Positions 33,320-41,558 of a DNA stretch of 46,649 nt are shown one piece after another. Origin of the DNA: Microbacterium sp. Its GTDB lineage: Bacteria > Actinomycetota > Actinomycetes > Actinomycetales > Microbacteriaceae. The stretch is from the NCBI GenBank assembly GCA_019510305.1, contig JAEKKN010000045.1, positions 1 to 46,649 of the forward strand, written 5' to 3'. The position numbers were made by a program, and so were the translations under genes. Position 1 is the first letter of the stretch, and each line of letters begins with the position of its first letter. The notes under the pieces are model-generated. The model saw only the letters and a program-made list of their open reading frames with translations, was not told the origin of the DNA and ran no database searches.

Positions 33320-34076
33320 GACGTCCCGTCTCCTTCTGACCGTGCGAGGCGGGGTTCCACCGCTCCACAGGCGCCTTCTCGTCGCGGATGTCCTCGAGCA
33401 GAGCGGTGATCGCGTTCATCAGTCGCTTCGTCGCCTCGTTCAGTGCGGCCTGCTCGCCGGCCCGGCCCCGTAGGTCCGAGACGTCGACCGGGTCGCCGAT
33501 GACGACGGTGATCGGCTTGCGCAGGGGCCAGAGGCTGAGGCCCTTCTGATACCTGCCCATGATCGCCTGCGTGCCCCACTGCGCCATCGGAATCAGCGGG
33601 ATGCCGTCGGACAGCGCCAGACGAACAGCGCCGGACTTGCCACGCATCGGCCACAGATCCGGATCACGGGTCAGCGTGCCCTCGGGATAGACGATCACGC
33701 CGCGCCCGTGCTCGACGAGATCCGCAGACTGCTTCATCGTCTGCTTCGCCGCGGTCGCCGACGAGGATCGCGCGACCGGGATCATGCCCGTCTTGCGCAG
33801 CAGCCACCCGACGACCGGGATCTTGAACAGGCTCTCCTTGGCCATGAACCGCGGGGCGCGCCCGATGCGCCAGACGGCGACGGCCACGATCAGCGGGTCG
33901 AGTTCGGAGTAGTGGTTCGGGGCCAGAACGAAGGCGCCGTCGCGCGGGAGCTTCTCAGCTCCCGTGATGCGGATCTTCGCGAGAAGACCCATGAGCGGCA
34001 CGACGAGGGCGGCGAGCGGCCAGAACAGGCTCGGCCGCCGCTTCTCCGGAGACCTCGATGCAGCCATCCGCGTCAC
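33309..34076 (-). CDS. plsC: 1-acyl-sn-glycerol-3-phosphate acyltransferase (PlsC-like)
   Basis: Membrane-associated acyltransferase that turns lysophosphatidic acid into phosphatidic acid. The 255-residue protein has an N-terminal hydrophobic segment (about 16-35), the catalytic HX4D motif as NHYSELDP, and the acceptor-binding YPEGTLTRD. It starts with GTG in a 4-nt overlap with the murA stop and sits next to gpsA, which makes its glycerol-3-phosphate precursor. Exact acyl acceptor specificity is not proven. Confidence 0.9.
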   Translation of the reverse strand: MTRMAASRSPEKRRPSLFWPLAALVVPLMGLLAKIRITGAEKLPRDGAFVLAPNHYSELDPLIVAVAVWRIGRAPRFMAKESLFKIPVVGWLLRKTGMIPVARSSSATAAKQTMKQSADLVEHGRGVIVYPEGTLTRDPDLWPMRGKSGAVRLALSDGIPLIPMAQWGTQAIMGRYQKGLSLWPLRKPITVVIGDPVDVSDLRGRAGEQAALNEATKRLMNAITALLEDIRDEKAPVERWNPASHGQKETGRLDS

Positions 34077-35437
34077 CGGATGACGTCGAAGTCAGCGCCC
34101 AGGGCGTCGAGCTTGGCGAGGAACTTCTCGTAGCCGCGGCTGAGGATGTCGACGCCCGAGACCTTCGACTCGCCGGTCGCGGTGAGCGCGGCGATCACGT
34201 GGCTGTAGCCGCCGCGCAGGTCGGGCACGACGATGTCGGCCGCGTGCAGAGGAGTGGGGCCGGTGATGACCGCCGCCTGCTCGAGCTCACGCCGCGGGAC
34301 GCGACGCGGGCCGTCCTGAAGACCGTGCGGGTGCACGACGATGTCGGCGCCCATCTTCACGAGAGCGTCGGTGAAGCCCATCCGGTTCTCGTACACCGTC
34401 TCGTGCACGACCGAGCGGCCGTGGGCCTGCGTGAGCGCGACGACCAGCGGCTGCTGCCAGTCGGTCATGAAGCCGGGGTGCACGTCGGTCTCGACGACGA
34501 CGGGCTTGATCTCGCCGTCGCGACGGAACAGGATGCCGTCCTCCTGGATGTCGAACCAGCCGCCCGCCTTGCGGAAGACGTTGAGGAAGGTCAGCATCTC
34601 CTGCTGCTTGGCGCCGCCGACGAAGATCTCGCCGTCGGTCGCGAGGGCGGCAGAGGCCCACGAGGCGGCCTCGTTGCGGTCGAAGATCGACCGGTGGTCG
34701 TAGCCGCGGAGCTTCTCGACGCCCTCGATGAGGATGACGCGGTTCGGCTCGTACGAGATGATCGCGCCCATCTTCTGCAGCACGGCGATGAGGTCCATGA
34801 TCTCGGGCTCGATGGCCGCGTTGCGCAGCTCCGTCGTGCCTTCGGCGCGTACGGCGGTGAGCAGCACCTGCTCGGTGGCTCCCACGCTCGGGTACGGCAG
34901 GTGGATGTTGGCGCCGTGCAGTCGCTGCGGGGCGGACAGACGGATGCCGCTCGGCAGCTTTTCGACGACCGCGCCGAACTTGCGCAGGGCGTCGAGGTGG
35001 AAGTCGATCGGACGGTCGCCGATGCGGCATCCGCCGAGGTCAGGGATGAACGCCTGACCGAGACGGTGCAGGAGCGGGCCGCAGAACAGGATCGGGATGC
35101 GGGACGCACCGGCGTGGGCGTCGATCTCCTCGAAGTGCGCCGACTCGACACCGCTGGGGTCGAAGACCAAGGAGCCTGGTTCGTCACCGGATGTGACCTG
35201 GACGCCGTGCACTTCGAGCAGCGAGCGCACCACGGCCACATCGCTGAGGGACGGCACATCCCGCAGGGTGCTGGGGCCTTCGCCGAGGAGCGTCGCGACC
35301 ATGGCCTTGGTGGCCAGGTTCTTCGCGCCCTTCACGTCGACGCGACCGCGCAGCGGGCGTCCTCCGCGGATGGCGAGGACGTCTCCGGTGAGAGCGGGGA
35401 CTCCGTCCGGTACAGCATCGCGCACGGGTGTCGTCAT
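34073..35437 (-). CDS. murA: UDP-N-acetylglucosamine 1-carboxyvinyltransferase
   Basis: First committed enzyme of peptidoglycan synthesis, transferring enolpyruvate from PEP to UDP-GlcNAc; target of fosfomycin in enzymes with the active-site Cys. The 454-residue protein has VDVKGAKNLATKAM near the start (Lys/Asn substrate binders) and Cys137 in DLGGCRIGDRPIDFH, the position of the fosfomycin-reactive Cys. The ATG at 35437 is chosen over an in-frame GTG at 35449 because a GAGG ribosome site is properly spaced. It lies downstream of leuD on the same strand. Confidence 0.95.
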   Translation of the reverse strand: MTTPVRDAVPDGVPALTGDVLAIRGGRPLRGRVDVKGAKNLATKAMVATLLGEGPSTLRDVPSLSDVAVVRSLLEVHGVQVTSGDEPGSLVFDPSGVESAHFEEIDAHAGASRIPILFCGPLLHRLGQAFIPDLGGCRIGDRPIDFHLDALRKFGAVVEKLPSGIRLSAPQRLHGANIHLPYPSVGATEQVLLTAVRAEGTTELRNAAIEPEIMDLIAVLQKMGAIISYEPNRVILIEGVEKLRGYDHRSIFDRNEAASWASAALATDGEIFVGGAKQQEMLTFLNVFRKAGGWFDIQEDGILFRRDGEIKPVVVETDVHPGFMTDWQQPLVVALTQAHGRSVVHETVYENRMGFTDALVKMGADIVVHPHGLQDGPRRVPRRELEQAAVITGPTPLHAADIVVPDLRGGYSHVIAALTATGESKVSGVDILSRGYEKFLAKLDALGADFDVIR

Positions 35438-35466
35438 TCGGAGCCTCACTTCATTCCACGGGATAC

Positions 35467-35499
35467 GGGGGCGGGTTTGCCCCTGGCTCGCCCTCCCCC
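35467..35499 (-). terminator. Possible hairpin between leuD and murA
   Basis: GGGGGCGGG (35467-35475) and CCCTCCCCC (35491-35499) pair with one mismatch, in the 69-nt gap between the leuD stop and the murA start. It may end or weaken leuCD transcription before murA. No T-tract follows. Confidence 0.4.
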
Positions 35500-35506
35500 T
35501 TCCGTG

Positions 35507-36103
35507 TCACTGAACGGGGAGGGTTCGAGGCCGCCACGACTCGCGTCGAGCCTCGAACTGCGCGATCTTGTCTTCGTTGCGCAGCGTGAGCCCGATGTCA
35601 TCGAGCCCTTCGAGGAGCCGCCATCTAGTGTAATCGTCGATCCCGATGTCGGCCTGGACCCCGCCGATGGAGGCGGTGCGCTCTTCGAGGTTCACGGTGA
35701 TCTGAACCCCGGGATTCCGGTCGATCTCGGCCCAGATCCGTTCCAGGTCATCCTCAGAGATCGTCGCGGCAAGCAGGCCCTGCTTGCCCGAGTTCCCCCG
35801 GAAGATGTCCGCGAAGCGCGGGCTCAGCACGACCTTGAAGCCGAAGTCGCGAAGCGCCCAGACCGCGTGCTCGCGGCTGGATCCGGTGCCGAAATCGGAG
35901 CCGGCGACGAGCACGGAAGCCCCCTGGAACGGCGCCTGGTTGAGCACGAACTCCGGATCCTGCCGCCAGGCGTGGAACAGCGCGTCGTCGAAGCCGGTCT
36001 TGGTGACGCGCTTCAGGAAGACCGCGGGGATGATCTGGTCGGTGTCGACGTTCGAGCGCTTCAGCGGGGCGGCGATGCCGGTGTGGGTGATGAACTTCTC
36101 CAT
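35507..36103 (-). CDS. leuD: 3-isopropylmalate dehydratase small subunit
   Basis: Swivelling small subunit that completes the LeuCD isomerase of leucine synthesis. The 198-residue protein starts [20 protein letters not shown] and has [14 protein letters not shown] and the [13 protein letters not shown] substrate-binding loop. The ATG at 36103 lies 2 nt after the leuC stop, so the subunits are made together. Family length is normal. Confidence 0.96.
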   Translation of the reverse strand: MEKFITHTGIAAPLKRSNVDTDQIIPAVFLKRVTKTGFDDALFHAWRQDPEFVLNQAPFQGASVLVAGSDFGTGSSREHAVWALRDFGFKVVLSPRFADIFRGNSGKQGLLAATISEDDLERIWAEIDRNPGVQITVNLEERTASIGGVQADIGIDDYTRWRLLEGLDDIGLTLRNEDKIAQFEARRESWRPRTLPVQ

Positions 36104-36105
36104 GA

Positions 36106-37557
36106 TCAGGCCTCCACCGTCTCGTTCAGGTCGCTCGGGCTGGACAGGGTTCCGCGGATGGCGGTCGCCGCGGCGACCAGAGGCGAGACCAGGTGCGTGC
36201 GGCCGCCCTTGCCCTGGCGACCCTCGAAGTTCCGATTCGAGGTGGACGCGCAGCGCTCCCCCGGCGCGAGCTGATCGGGGTTCATGCCGAGGCACATCGA
36301 GCATCCGGCGAAGCGCCATTCCGCGCCGAACTCGGTGATGATCTTGTCGAGGCCTTCAGCCTCAGCCTCCAGTCGCACTCGCGCGGAGCCGGGAACGACC
36401 ATGACGCGGACGCCGTCGGCCTTCTTCTTGCCCTCGATGATCGATGCGAAGGCACGGAGGTCCTCGATGCGACTGTTCGTGCACGACCCCATGAACACGG
36501 CGTCGACCGGGACCTCCTTGAGAGGGGTGCCCGGGGTCAGGTCCATGTACTCGAGGGCCCGCTCAGCAGCCGCGCGCTCGTTCGGGTCGGTGATCTCCGC
36601 CGGGTTCGGGACGGATGACGACAGGGAGCTGCCCTGACCGGGATTGGTGCCCCAGGTGACGAACGGTTCGAGCGTGTCGGCGTCGATGAACACTTCTGCG
36701 TCGAACGTCGCGCCCTCGTCGGTGGGAAGCGTGCGCCAGTACGCGACCGCGTCGTCCCAGTCCTGCCCCTGCGGCGCGTGCGGCTTGTCCTTGACGTACG
36801 CGAAGGTCGTCTCGTCCGGCGCGACCATGCCGGCGCGCGCACCGGCCTCGATCGACATGTTGCAGATCGTCATCCGGCCTTCCATCGACAGCGCGCGGAT
36901 CGCGCTGCCGCGGTACTCCAGGACGTAGCCCTGGCCGCCACCCGTGCCGATCTTCGCGATCACGGCGAGGATGATGTCCTTCGCCGTGACCCCGGGCCGC
37001 AACGTTCCCTCGACGTTGATCGCCATGGTCTTGAACGGCTTGAGGGGCAGGGTCTGCGTGGCCATCACGTGCTCGACCTCGCTGGTGCCGATGCCGAAGG
37101 CCATAGCGCCGAAGGCGCCGTGCGTCGAGGTGTGCGAGTCACCGCAGACGACCGTGATGCCCGGCATCGTCAGTCCCAGCTGCGGACCCACGACGTGCAC
37201 GATGCCCTGCTCGGCGTCGCCGAGCGAGTGCAGGCGCACGCCGAACTCCTGCGCGTTGCGGCGCAGCGTCTCGATCTGAGTGCGGCTGGTGAGGTCGGCG
37301 ATCGGCTTGTCGATCTCCCACGTCGGCGTGTTGTGGTCCTCGGTGGCTATCGTCAGGTCGAGCCGACGGAGCGGCCGCCCCTCGGCGCGCAGACCGTCGA
37401 AGGCCTGCGGACTGGTCACCTCGTGCACGAGGTGCAAGTCGATGTAGACGAGGTCCGGCTCGCCGTTCTCGCCCTTGACGACGAGGTGATCGTCCCAGAC
37501 CTTCTCGGCGAGGGTCCGCGGACGTGCGGGAGCGGATGCTGCTGCGGGGGTGTTCAT
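36106..37557 (-). CDS. leuC: 3-isopropylmalate dehydratase large subunit
   Basis: Aconitase-type [4Fe-4S] subunit that isomerises 2-isopropylmalate to 3-isopropylmalate. The 483-residue protein has [15 protein letters not shown], the cluster cysteines in FMGSCTNSR and in [12 protein letters not shown], and [12 protein letters not shown] near the C-terminus. The ATG at 37557 has AGGAGA well placed upstream. A BCAA-rich leader peptide and hairpin lie 58-106 nt upstream on the same strand, so expression is probably controlled by attenuation. Confidence 0.97.
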   Translation of the reverse strand: MNTPAAASAPARPRTLAEKVWDDHLVVKGENGEPDLVYIDLHLVHEVTSPQAFDGLRAEGRPLRRLDLTIATEDHNTPTWEIDKPIADLTSRTQIETLRRNAQEFGVRLHSLGDAEQGIVHVVGPQLGLTMPGITVVCGDSHTSTHGAFGAMAFGIGTSEVEHVMATQTLPLKPFKTMAINVEGTLRPGVTAKDIILAVIAKIGTGGGQGYVLEYRGSAIRALSMEGRMTICNMSIEAGARAGMVAPDETTFAYVKDKPHAPQGQDWDDAVAYWRTLPTDEGATFDAEVFIDADTLEPFVTWGTNPGQGSSLSSSVPNPAEITDPNERAAAERALEYMDLTPGTPLKEVPVDAVFMGSCTNSRIEDLRAFASIIEGKKKADGVRVMVVPGSARVRLEAEAEGLDKIITEFGAEWRFAGCSMCLGMNPDQLAPGERCASTSNRNFEGRQGKGGRTHLVSPLVAAATAIRGTLSSPSDLNETVEA

Positions 37558-37598
37558 CGAATGTCTCCTGAAGCTGGCGGTTCGGCCCACAGTGGACT

Positions 37599-37637
37599 CC
37601 GCGACGAGGAGGGGCTCAGAACGAGGTCTCGTCGCGG
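37599..37637 (-). promoter_or_regulatory. Hairpin overlapping the leu leader peptide (candidate attenuator)
   Basis: CCGCGACGAG within the leader-peptide codons (37628-37637) pairs exactly with CTCGTCGCGG downstream (37599-37608), a 10-bp stem with a 19-nt loop. A ribosome stalled at the Val-Leu-Leu-Leu codons or at the stop codon would differ in whether it blocks this stem. A terminator or sequestering alternative stem was not identified with certainty. Confidence 0.55.
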
Positions 37638-37663
37638 CCGCTAAGAAGGAGCACGATCCGCAT
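37616..37663 (-). CDS. leuCD leader peptide, 15 aa, branched-chain-amino-acid rich
   Basis: A 15-residue [18 protein letters not shown], on the leuC strand 58 nt upstream of leuC. Five consecutive codons specify Ile-Val-Leu-Leu-Leu, the hallmark of leader peptides that sense charged branched-chain tRNAs. A TAACCT -10 box ends 6 nt before the ATG, so the mRNA should start at the leader ATG itself. The peptide's second half forms one arm of a 10-bp hairpin. It is too short for standard gene callers. Confidence 0.75.
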   Translation of the reverse strand: MRIVLLLSGRDETSF

Positions 37664-37669
37664 GACGTC

Positions 37670-37675
37670 AGGTTA
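37670..37675 (-). promoter_or_regulatory. Candidate leaderless -10 element of the leu leader
   Basis: TAACCT on the minus strand ends 6 nt before the leader-peptide ATG at 37663, so transcription would begin on the start codon. The opposite strand leads to metY with only 82 nt between the two starts. Confidence 0.55.
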
Positions 37676-37684
37676 CCACCCGTT

Positions 37685-37714
37685 CAGCGTGCCTCCGCAC
37701 GTCGTGACACGCTG
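37685..37714. promoter_or_regulatory. Inverted repeat in the leu-metY divergent region
   Basis: CAGCGTG (37685-37691) and CACGCTG (37708-37714) are exact complements with a 16-nt centre that itself holds CGTGC-CTCC-GCACG. Position between two divergent biosynthetic operons suggests an operator or a metY leader hairpin. I could not match it to a known sulfur riboswitch. Confidence 0.35.
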
Positions 37715-37745
37715 TGGAAACCCGCACCATCGAGAGGTATCAGCC

Positions 37746-39044
37746 ATGACCGTCGACGTCCCCAGCTTCGCCACCCGCGCCCTGCATGCGGGCCGCAGCC
37801 GACAGGCGGCGTCGTCGCGGGCGACCCCGATCTACCTCACGGCCGGCTTCGAGTTCGACGACTTCGACCACGCCGCCACGCACTTCGGAACCGGCGAGGG
37901 CTTCGGGTACACGCGCACGGGGAACCCCACGGTGCAGGCCGTGGAGCGGCAGCTCGCGGCCCTCGAATCCGGAGCGGATGCCGTGCTCGTCGCGAGCGGA
38001 CAGGCCGCTGTCGCGGTCGCCCTCCTGACCGTCGCGGGGGCCGGCGATCACATCGTCGCCTCGACGCACATCTACGAGGGCACGCGCGGGCTGCTCGTCG
38101 ACAACCTCGCACGCCTCGGCATCGAATCGACGTTCGTCGATGAGATCGGCGATCCGAACGCCTGGCGGGCGGCGATCCGACCGAACACGCGAGCACTGTT
38201 CGCCGAGTCGATCGCGAACGCCCGCAACGACATCCTCAACATCACCGCCGTGGGGGCCATCGGCGATGAGTTCGCGATCCCGCTCATCGTCGACAACACC
38301 CTGGCCACGCCCTATCTCCTGCGCCCTCTCGAGCACGGAGCGTCGATCGTCGTGCACTCCGCGTCGAAGTTCCTCGCAGGTCACGGCTCCGTGCTCGGGG
38401 GCGTCGTGGTCGACAACGGTCGCTTCGATGCCGAGCACGCAGGCCACAACGCACCCCATCTCGTCCTGCCCGGCCGCGGTGGCCTCGCCAGCGTCGCCGC
38501 GCGCCACGGCGGAAACGCCCGCATCGGCTACGCCCGCGAGGCCGTGGCTCCGCGCTTCGGCACGACCCCGTCTCCGCTGAACGCCTTCCTGATCGGTCAA
38601 GGCGCCGAGACCCTCGGCCTGCGGGTCGAACGGCAGTCGAGGAACGCGCTGGAGATCGCGCGGTGGCTCGAGGCCCAGGATGCGGTGGAGAGCGTCGACT
38701 ACGTCGGCCTCGACAGCCATCCCGATCATGGGCTCGCCCAGCGCTACCTCCGTGGAGGCTACGGCTCCATCTTCACCTTCACGCTGCGCGGCGGGCTGGA
38801 GGCGGCACGTGACGTCATCGAGAGCGTCGACGTCTTCACTCACATGACGCACATCGGCGACGTCCGCTCCCTCGTGCTGCATCCGGCCACCACGAGCCAC
38901 GCGTATCGCACCGAAGAAGAGCGTGCGGTGCTCGGCATCCGCCCTGGCACTCTCCGGGTCTCGATCGGCATCGAGGACGTCGCCGATCTCATCGGCGATC
39001 TCTCGCGCGTGCTCGCGGCGATCGAGGAACCGGTGATCGCGTGA
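37746..39044 (+). CDS. metY: O-acetylhomoserine aminocarboxypropyltransferase-like PLP enzyme (MetY)
   Basis: PLP-dependent Cys/Met-metabolism enzyme, 432 residues, that most likely joins sulfide or methanethiol to O-acetylhomoserine to give homocysteine or methionine. Family marks are FATRALHAGRSR at the start, PIYLTAGFEFDDFDHAA, YTRTGNPT (phosphate site), VASGQAAVA and the Schiff-base Lys208 in VVHSASKFLAGHGS. The ATG at 37746 has GAGAGG about 9 nt upstream. A 4-nt GTGA overlap couples it to a flavin monooxygenase, suggesting use of sulfur released from organosulfur compounds. Other gamma-family enzymes are less likely because of the YTR-x-GNPT and SKF-x-x-GHG patterns. Confidence 0.88.
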   Translation: MTVDVPSFATRALHAGRSRQAASSRATPIYLTAGFEFDDFDHAATHFGTGEGFGYTRTGNPTVQAVERQLAALESGADAVLVASGQAAVAVALLTVAGAGDHIVASTHIYEGTRGLLVDNLARLGIESTFVDEIGDPNAWRAAIRPNTRALFAESIANARNDILNITAVGAIGDEFAIPLIVDNTLATPYLLRPLEHGASIVVHSASKFLAGHGSVLGGVVVDNGRFDAEHAGHNAPHLVLPGRGGLASVAARHGGNARIGYAREAVAPRFGTTPSPLNAFLIGQGAETLGLRVERQSRNALEIARWLEAQDAVESVDYVGLDSHPDHGLAQRYLRGGYGSIFTFTLRGGLEAARDVIESVDVFTHMTHIGDVRSLVLHPATTSHAYRTEEERAVLGIRPGTLRVSIGIEDVADLIGDLSRVLAAIEEPVIA

Positions 39045-40354
39045 CCAGGCAGCAGCACTTCGGGTGGTTCCTGGCCCGTGGCTTCGGCTCGCAGGGCTGG
39101 GGCTACCCCTCGCTCGACTGGGACTACGACTGGACGAGGCCCGAGATCTATCAGGAGGCCGCTCGCACACTCGAGCAGGCAGGCTTCGATCTGGTCATCA
39201 TCGAGGATGCTCCTTCCCTGGGCTCGGCGGAGACGATCGATCTGCGCGTGCGGCACGCGTTCGGTGGCCCCAAGCACGACCCGCTGCTGCTCGCGCCGTA
39301 TCTGTTCCAGGCGACACGGCATCTCGGCGTCGTGCCGACGGTGAACCCGGCCGCCTACCTCCCGTACACGGCGGCGCGACAGTTCGCGACGCTGCAGCAT
39401 CTCAGTTCGCACCGGCTCGGCCTCAACGTCGTCACCGACACCGGCAGCGCGCGGCATTTCTCGTCCGATCCTCAGCTCGGCCATGACGAAGCGTACGACC
39501 GGGCCGAGGAATGGCTCGACGGCATCCGCTCGCTGTGGCGCAGCTGGGGCGACGGCGCCCTCCTGGCAGACCGCGCGACCGATGTCTACGCCGACGGCTC
39601 GAAGCTGCATCCGGTCCGTCATCGCGGCGAATACTTCGCCTTCGACGGTCCCCTCAACGCGGTTCCGTTCCCGAACGGGGAACCGGCGATCGTCTCCCCC
39701 GGCGGTTCGGGACGCGGCCTCGGCTTCGCCGGCGCGAACTCCGACGTGCAGCTCGCCCTGGCGCCCCTGCACGAAGCCTCGGTGCGCGCATACCGCGCCA
39801 GGATCCACGACGCCGCGATCGCGGCCGGCCGCTCTGCCGACGACATCAAGATCCTGTTCGCCATCCAGCCCGTGATCACGTCTTCACCCGAGGAGGCCGA
39901 CCGGATCGTCGCGGCGTCCGCACATCCGGACGACGGCGCTCTCGTACAGATCGCCCGCAAGCAGTCCAGCGATCTCGAGACCGATCTCACTGCGCTCGAT
40001 CTAGACAAGCCGCTCGACCTGTCGATCTTCGGCGCACACGTGTCTCGCGGCAGCATCCAGCGTCTGATCGGCGACCGCGGAGAAGATGCTCCGTTGCGCG
40101 CGCATCTCACCGCGCTGGCGCGAGCCGGGCGCATCGCCGACCGCTCGGGCTTCGTCGGCACTGCCGAGGAATTCGCTGATCTGATCGAGGAGCTCGGCGA
40201 CTGGGGCAACGACGGCGTGCTGCTGTGGGGCGATTTCCACCCCGTGACATTGCATCGCACGCTCGACGAACTCGTACCCGTCTTGCGGCGCCGCGGCATT
40301 CTGCGCCGCGAATACGTCGACGGCGGCCTGCAGGCGAACCTGCGCGCCTTCTGA
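39041..40354 (+). CDS. LLM-class flavin monooxygenase (NtaA/SnaA/DszA/DmoA-like)
   Basis: A 437-residue luciferase-like TIM-barrel flavin monooxygenase. The N-terminus QQHFGWFLARGFGSQGWGYP, then RTLEQAGFDLVIIED, VVPTVNPAAYLPYTAARQFATL and LGLNVVTDTGS match the nitrilotriacetate/dibenzothiophene-sulfone/dimethylsulfide monooxygenase branch, which uses reduced flavin from a separate reductase. The substrate is unknown. Coupling to metY by a GTGA overlap suggests that it cleaves an organosulfur compound to give sulfide, sulfite or methanethiol for methionine synthesis; that is inference. No flavin reductase gene lies nearby. Confidence 0.86.
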   Translation: MTRQQHFGWFLARGFGSQGWGYPSLDWDYDWTRPEIYQEAARTLEQAGFDLVIIEDAPSLGSAETIDLRVRHAFGGPKHDPLLLAPYLFQATRHLGVVPTVNPAAYLPYTAARQFATLQHLSSHRLGLNVVTDTGSARHFSSDPQLGHDEAYDRAEEWLDGIRSLWRSWGDGALLADRATDVYADGSKLHPVRHRGEYFAFDGPLNAVPFPNGEPAIVSPGGSGRGLGFAGANSDVQLALAPLHEASVRAYRARIHDAAIAAGRSADDIKILFAIQPVITSSPEEADRIVAASAHPDDGALVQIARKQSSDLETDLTALDLDKPLDLSIFGAHVSRGSIQRLIGDRGEDAPLRAHLTALARAGRIADRSGFVGTAEEFADLIEELGDWGNDGVLLWGDFHPVTLHRTLDELVPVLRRRGILRREYVDGGLQANLRAF

Positions 40355-40374
40355 CGCGCAGGTCCGCCCGGTGC

Positions 40375-41376
40375 CTACTCGCTGATCGCGGCTTTCTCCG
40401 CACGCTTCTCGCGAGACGAGGCGATCAGGCTGGCGACGGTCGCGCCGACCATCGATACGAGGATCACGGTCAGCGACAGCCAGATGGGGATGTCGGGTGC
40501 CCATTCGATGTGCTCGCCGCCGTTGATGAACGGAAGCTCGTTGACGTGCATCGCGTGAAGAACCAGCTTGATGCCGATGAAACCGAGGATGACGGCGATG
40601 CCGTAGTGCAGGTAGCGCAGACGGTCGAGCAGGTCGCCTAGCAGGAAGTACAGCTGGCGCAGTCCCATCAGAGCGAAGATGTTCGCCGTGAAGACCAGGA
40701 AGCTGTTGTGGGTGATGCTGAAGATCGCCGGGATCGAGTCGATCGCGAACATCAGGTCGGTGACGCCGATGGCCACGAAGACGATGAGCATGGGCGTCCA
40801 GACCCGCTTGCCGTCGATCACGGTGCGCAGCTTGTTGCCGTCGTACTCGTCGCTGATGTCGACGCGGCGACGGAGCAGGCGCACGATGAAGTTCTCGCGC
40901 TTGACCTCTTCGTCGTGGTCACCGTCGGGCATCGCCTGCCTGATCGCGGTCCAGATCAGGAATGCGCCGAAGATGTAGAACACCGGCGAGAAGTTCTCGA
41001 TGATGGCGACGCCGAGCAGGATGAAGATGCCGCGGAGCACGAGCGCGATGATGATGCCCACCATCAGCACCATCTGCTGCAGGCGCCTCGGAACCGCGAA
41101 CTGAGCCATGATCAGCACGAACACGAACAGATTGTCGATCGAGAGGCTGTACTCCAGAGCCCAACCGGTGAGGAACTCGCCGGCATACTGGCCGCCCGCG
41201 AACATGTACAGCAGACCCGCGAAGATCAGCGCGAGGGCGACGTAGAAGACGACCCAGAGCGTGGACTCCCTGGTCGACGGGATGTGCGGGCGGAACTTGG
41301 CGAGCAGAAGGTCGCCGATGAGGATGAGCACGAGGACGACGAGAGCGCCGATCTCGAACCAGACAGGGATGTTCAC
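40375..41376 (-). CDS. TerC-family integral membrane protein (probable Mn exporter)
   Basis: A 333-residue membrane protein with about nine helices. The two TerC acidic motifs are present: SLSIDNLFVFVLI (about 79-91) and DLMFAIDSIPAIFSIT (about 195-210), with QLYFLLGDLLDRLRYLHYG later. Relatives (Alx, YkoY, YceF) export manganese or metallate secreted metalloenzymes. The GTG at 41376 is the only suitable in-frame start. A yybP-ykoY riboswitch lies in its 5' leader, which supports a manganese-linked role. The last residues are basic (SREKRAEKAA). Confidence 0.93.
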   Translation of the reverse strand: MNIPVWFEIGALVVLVLILIGDLLLAKFRPHIPSTRESTLWVVFYVALALIFAGLLYMFAGGQYAGEFLTGWALEYSLSIDNLFVFVLIMAQFAVPRRLQQMVLMVGIIIALVLRGIFILLGVAIIENFSPVFYIFGAFLIWTAIRQAMPDGDHDEEVKRENFIVRLLRRRVDISDEYDGNKLRTVIDGKRVWTPMLIVFVAIGVTDLMFAIDSIPAIFSITHNSFLVFTANIFALMGLRQLYFLLGDLLDRLRYLHYGIAVILGFIGIKLVLHAMHVNELPFINGGEHIEWAPDIPIWLSLTVILVSMVGATVASLIASSREKRAEKAAISE

Positions 41377-41388
41377 GGGTGCGTGGCA

Positions 41389-41512
41389 CCTTTCGGGAGG
41401 GACGGAAATGAACCGAAAGTCTCTCCCCCGCACAAGTGTGCGTCGCGCGCCCGGAGCAGCTCAGTCGATGCTCGTGATGACGTTACGCGCGGATCCGGGA
41501 TACTCCCTCTCG
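41389..41512 (-). ncRNA. yybP-ykoY (manganese) riboswitch upstream of terC
   Basis: The leader carries the conserved features of this aptamer class: GAGAGGGAGTA near the 5' end, an ACGTCATCACGAGCATC core, and GGGGGAGAGACTTTCGG at the 3' end. The P1 helix forms between CGAGAG (41507-41512) and CTTTCG (41414-41419, minus strand, one G-T pair). The same CTTTCG can instead pair with CGAAAG (41390-41395), which overlaps the AAAGG ribosome site. Ligand binding would stabilise P1 and free the ribosome site, switching translation on. The match is by eye; no covariance model was run. Confidence 0.82.
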
Positions 41513-41520
41513 CGTCACCA

Positions 41521-41550
41521 ATGCTACCGGAGCAGGACCGGCATGGTGAA
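41521..41550 (-). promoter_or_regulatory. Promoter of the terC riboswitch transcript
   Basis: On the minus strand TTCACC (41545-41550) and TAGCAT (41521-41526) are separated by 18 nt. Transcription would start near 41514, directly at the first conserved bases of the riboswitch. Confidence 0.55.
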
Positions 41551-41558
41551 ATGGTCGC

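Noticed and set aside
34058..36274. 738-codon plus-strand frame opposite murA and leuD
   Set aside because: It spans two well-supported minus-strand genes and the gap between them, and its composition is typical of an antisense frame.
37664..37745. SAM-type riboswitch before metY
   Set aside because: Short hairpins exist, but the space is only 82 nt and I could not identify the conserved core of any known SAM riboswitch.
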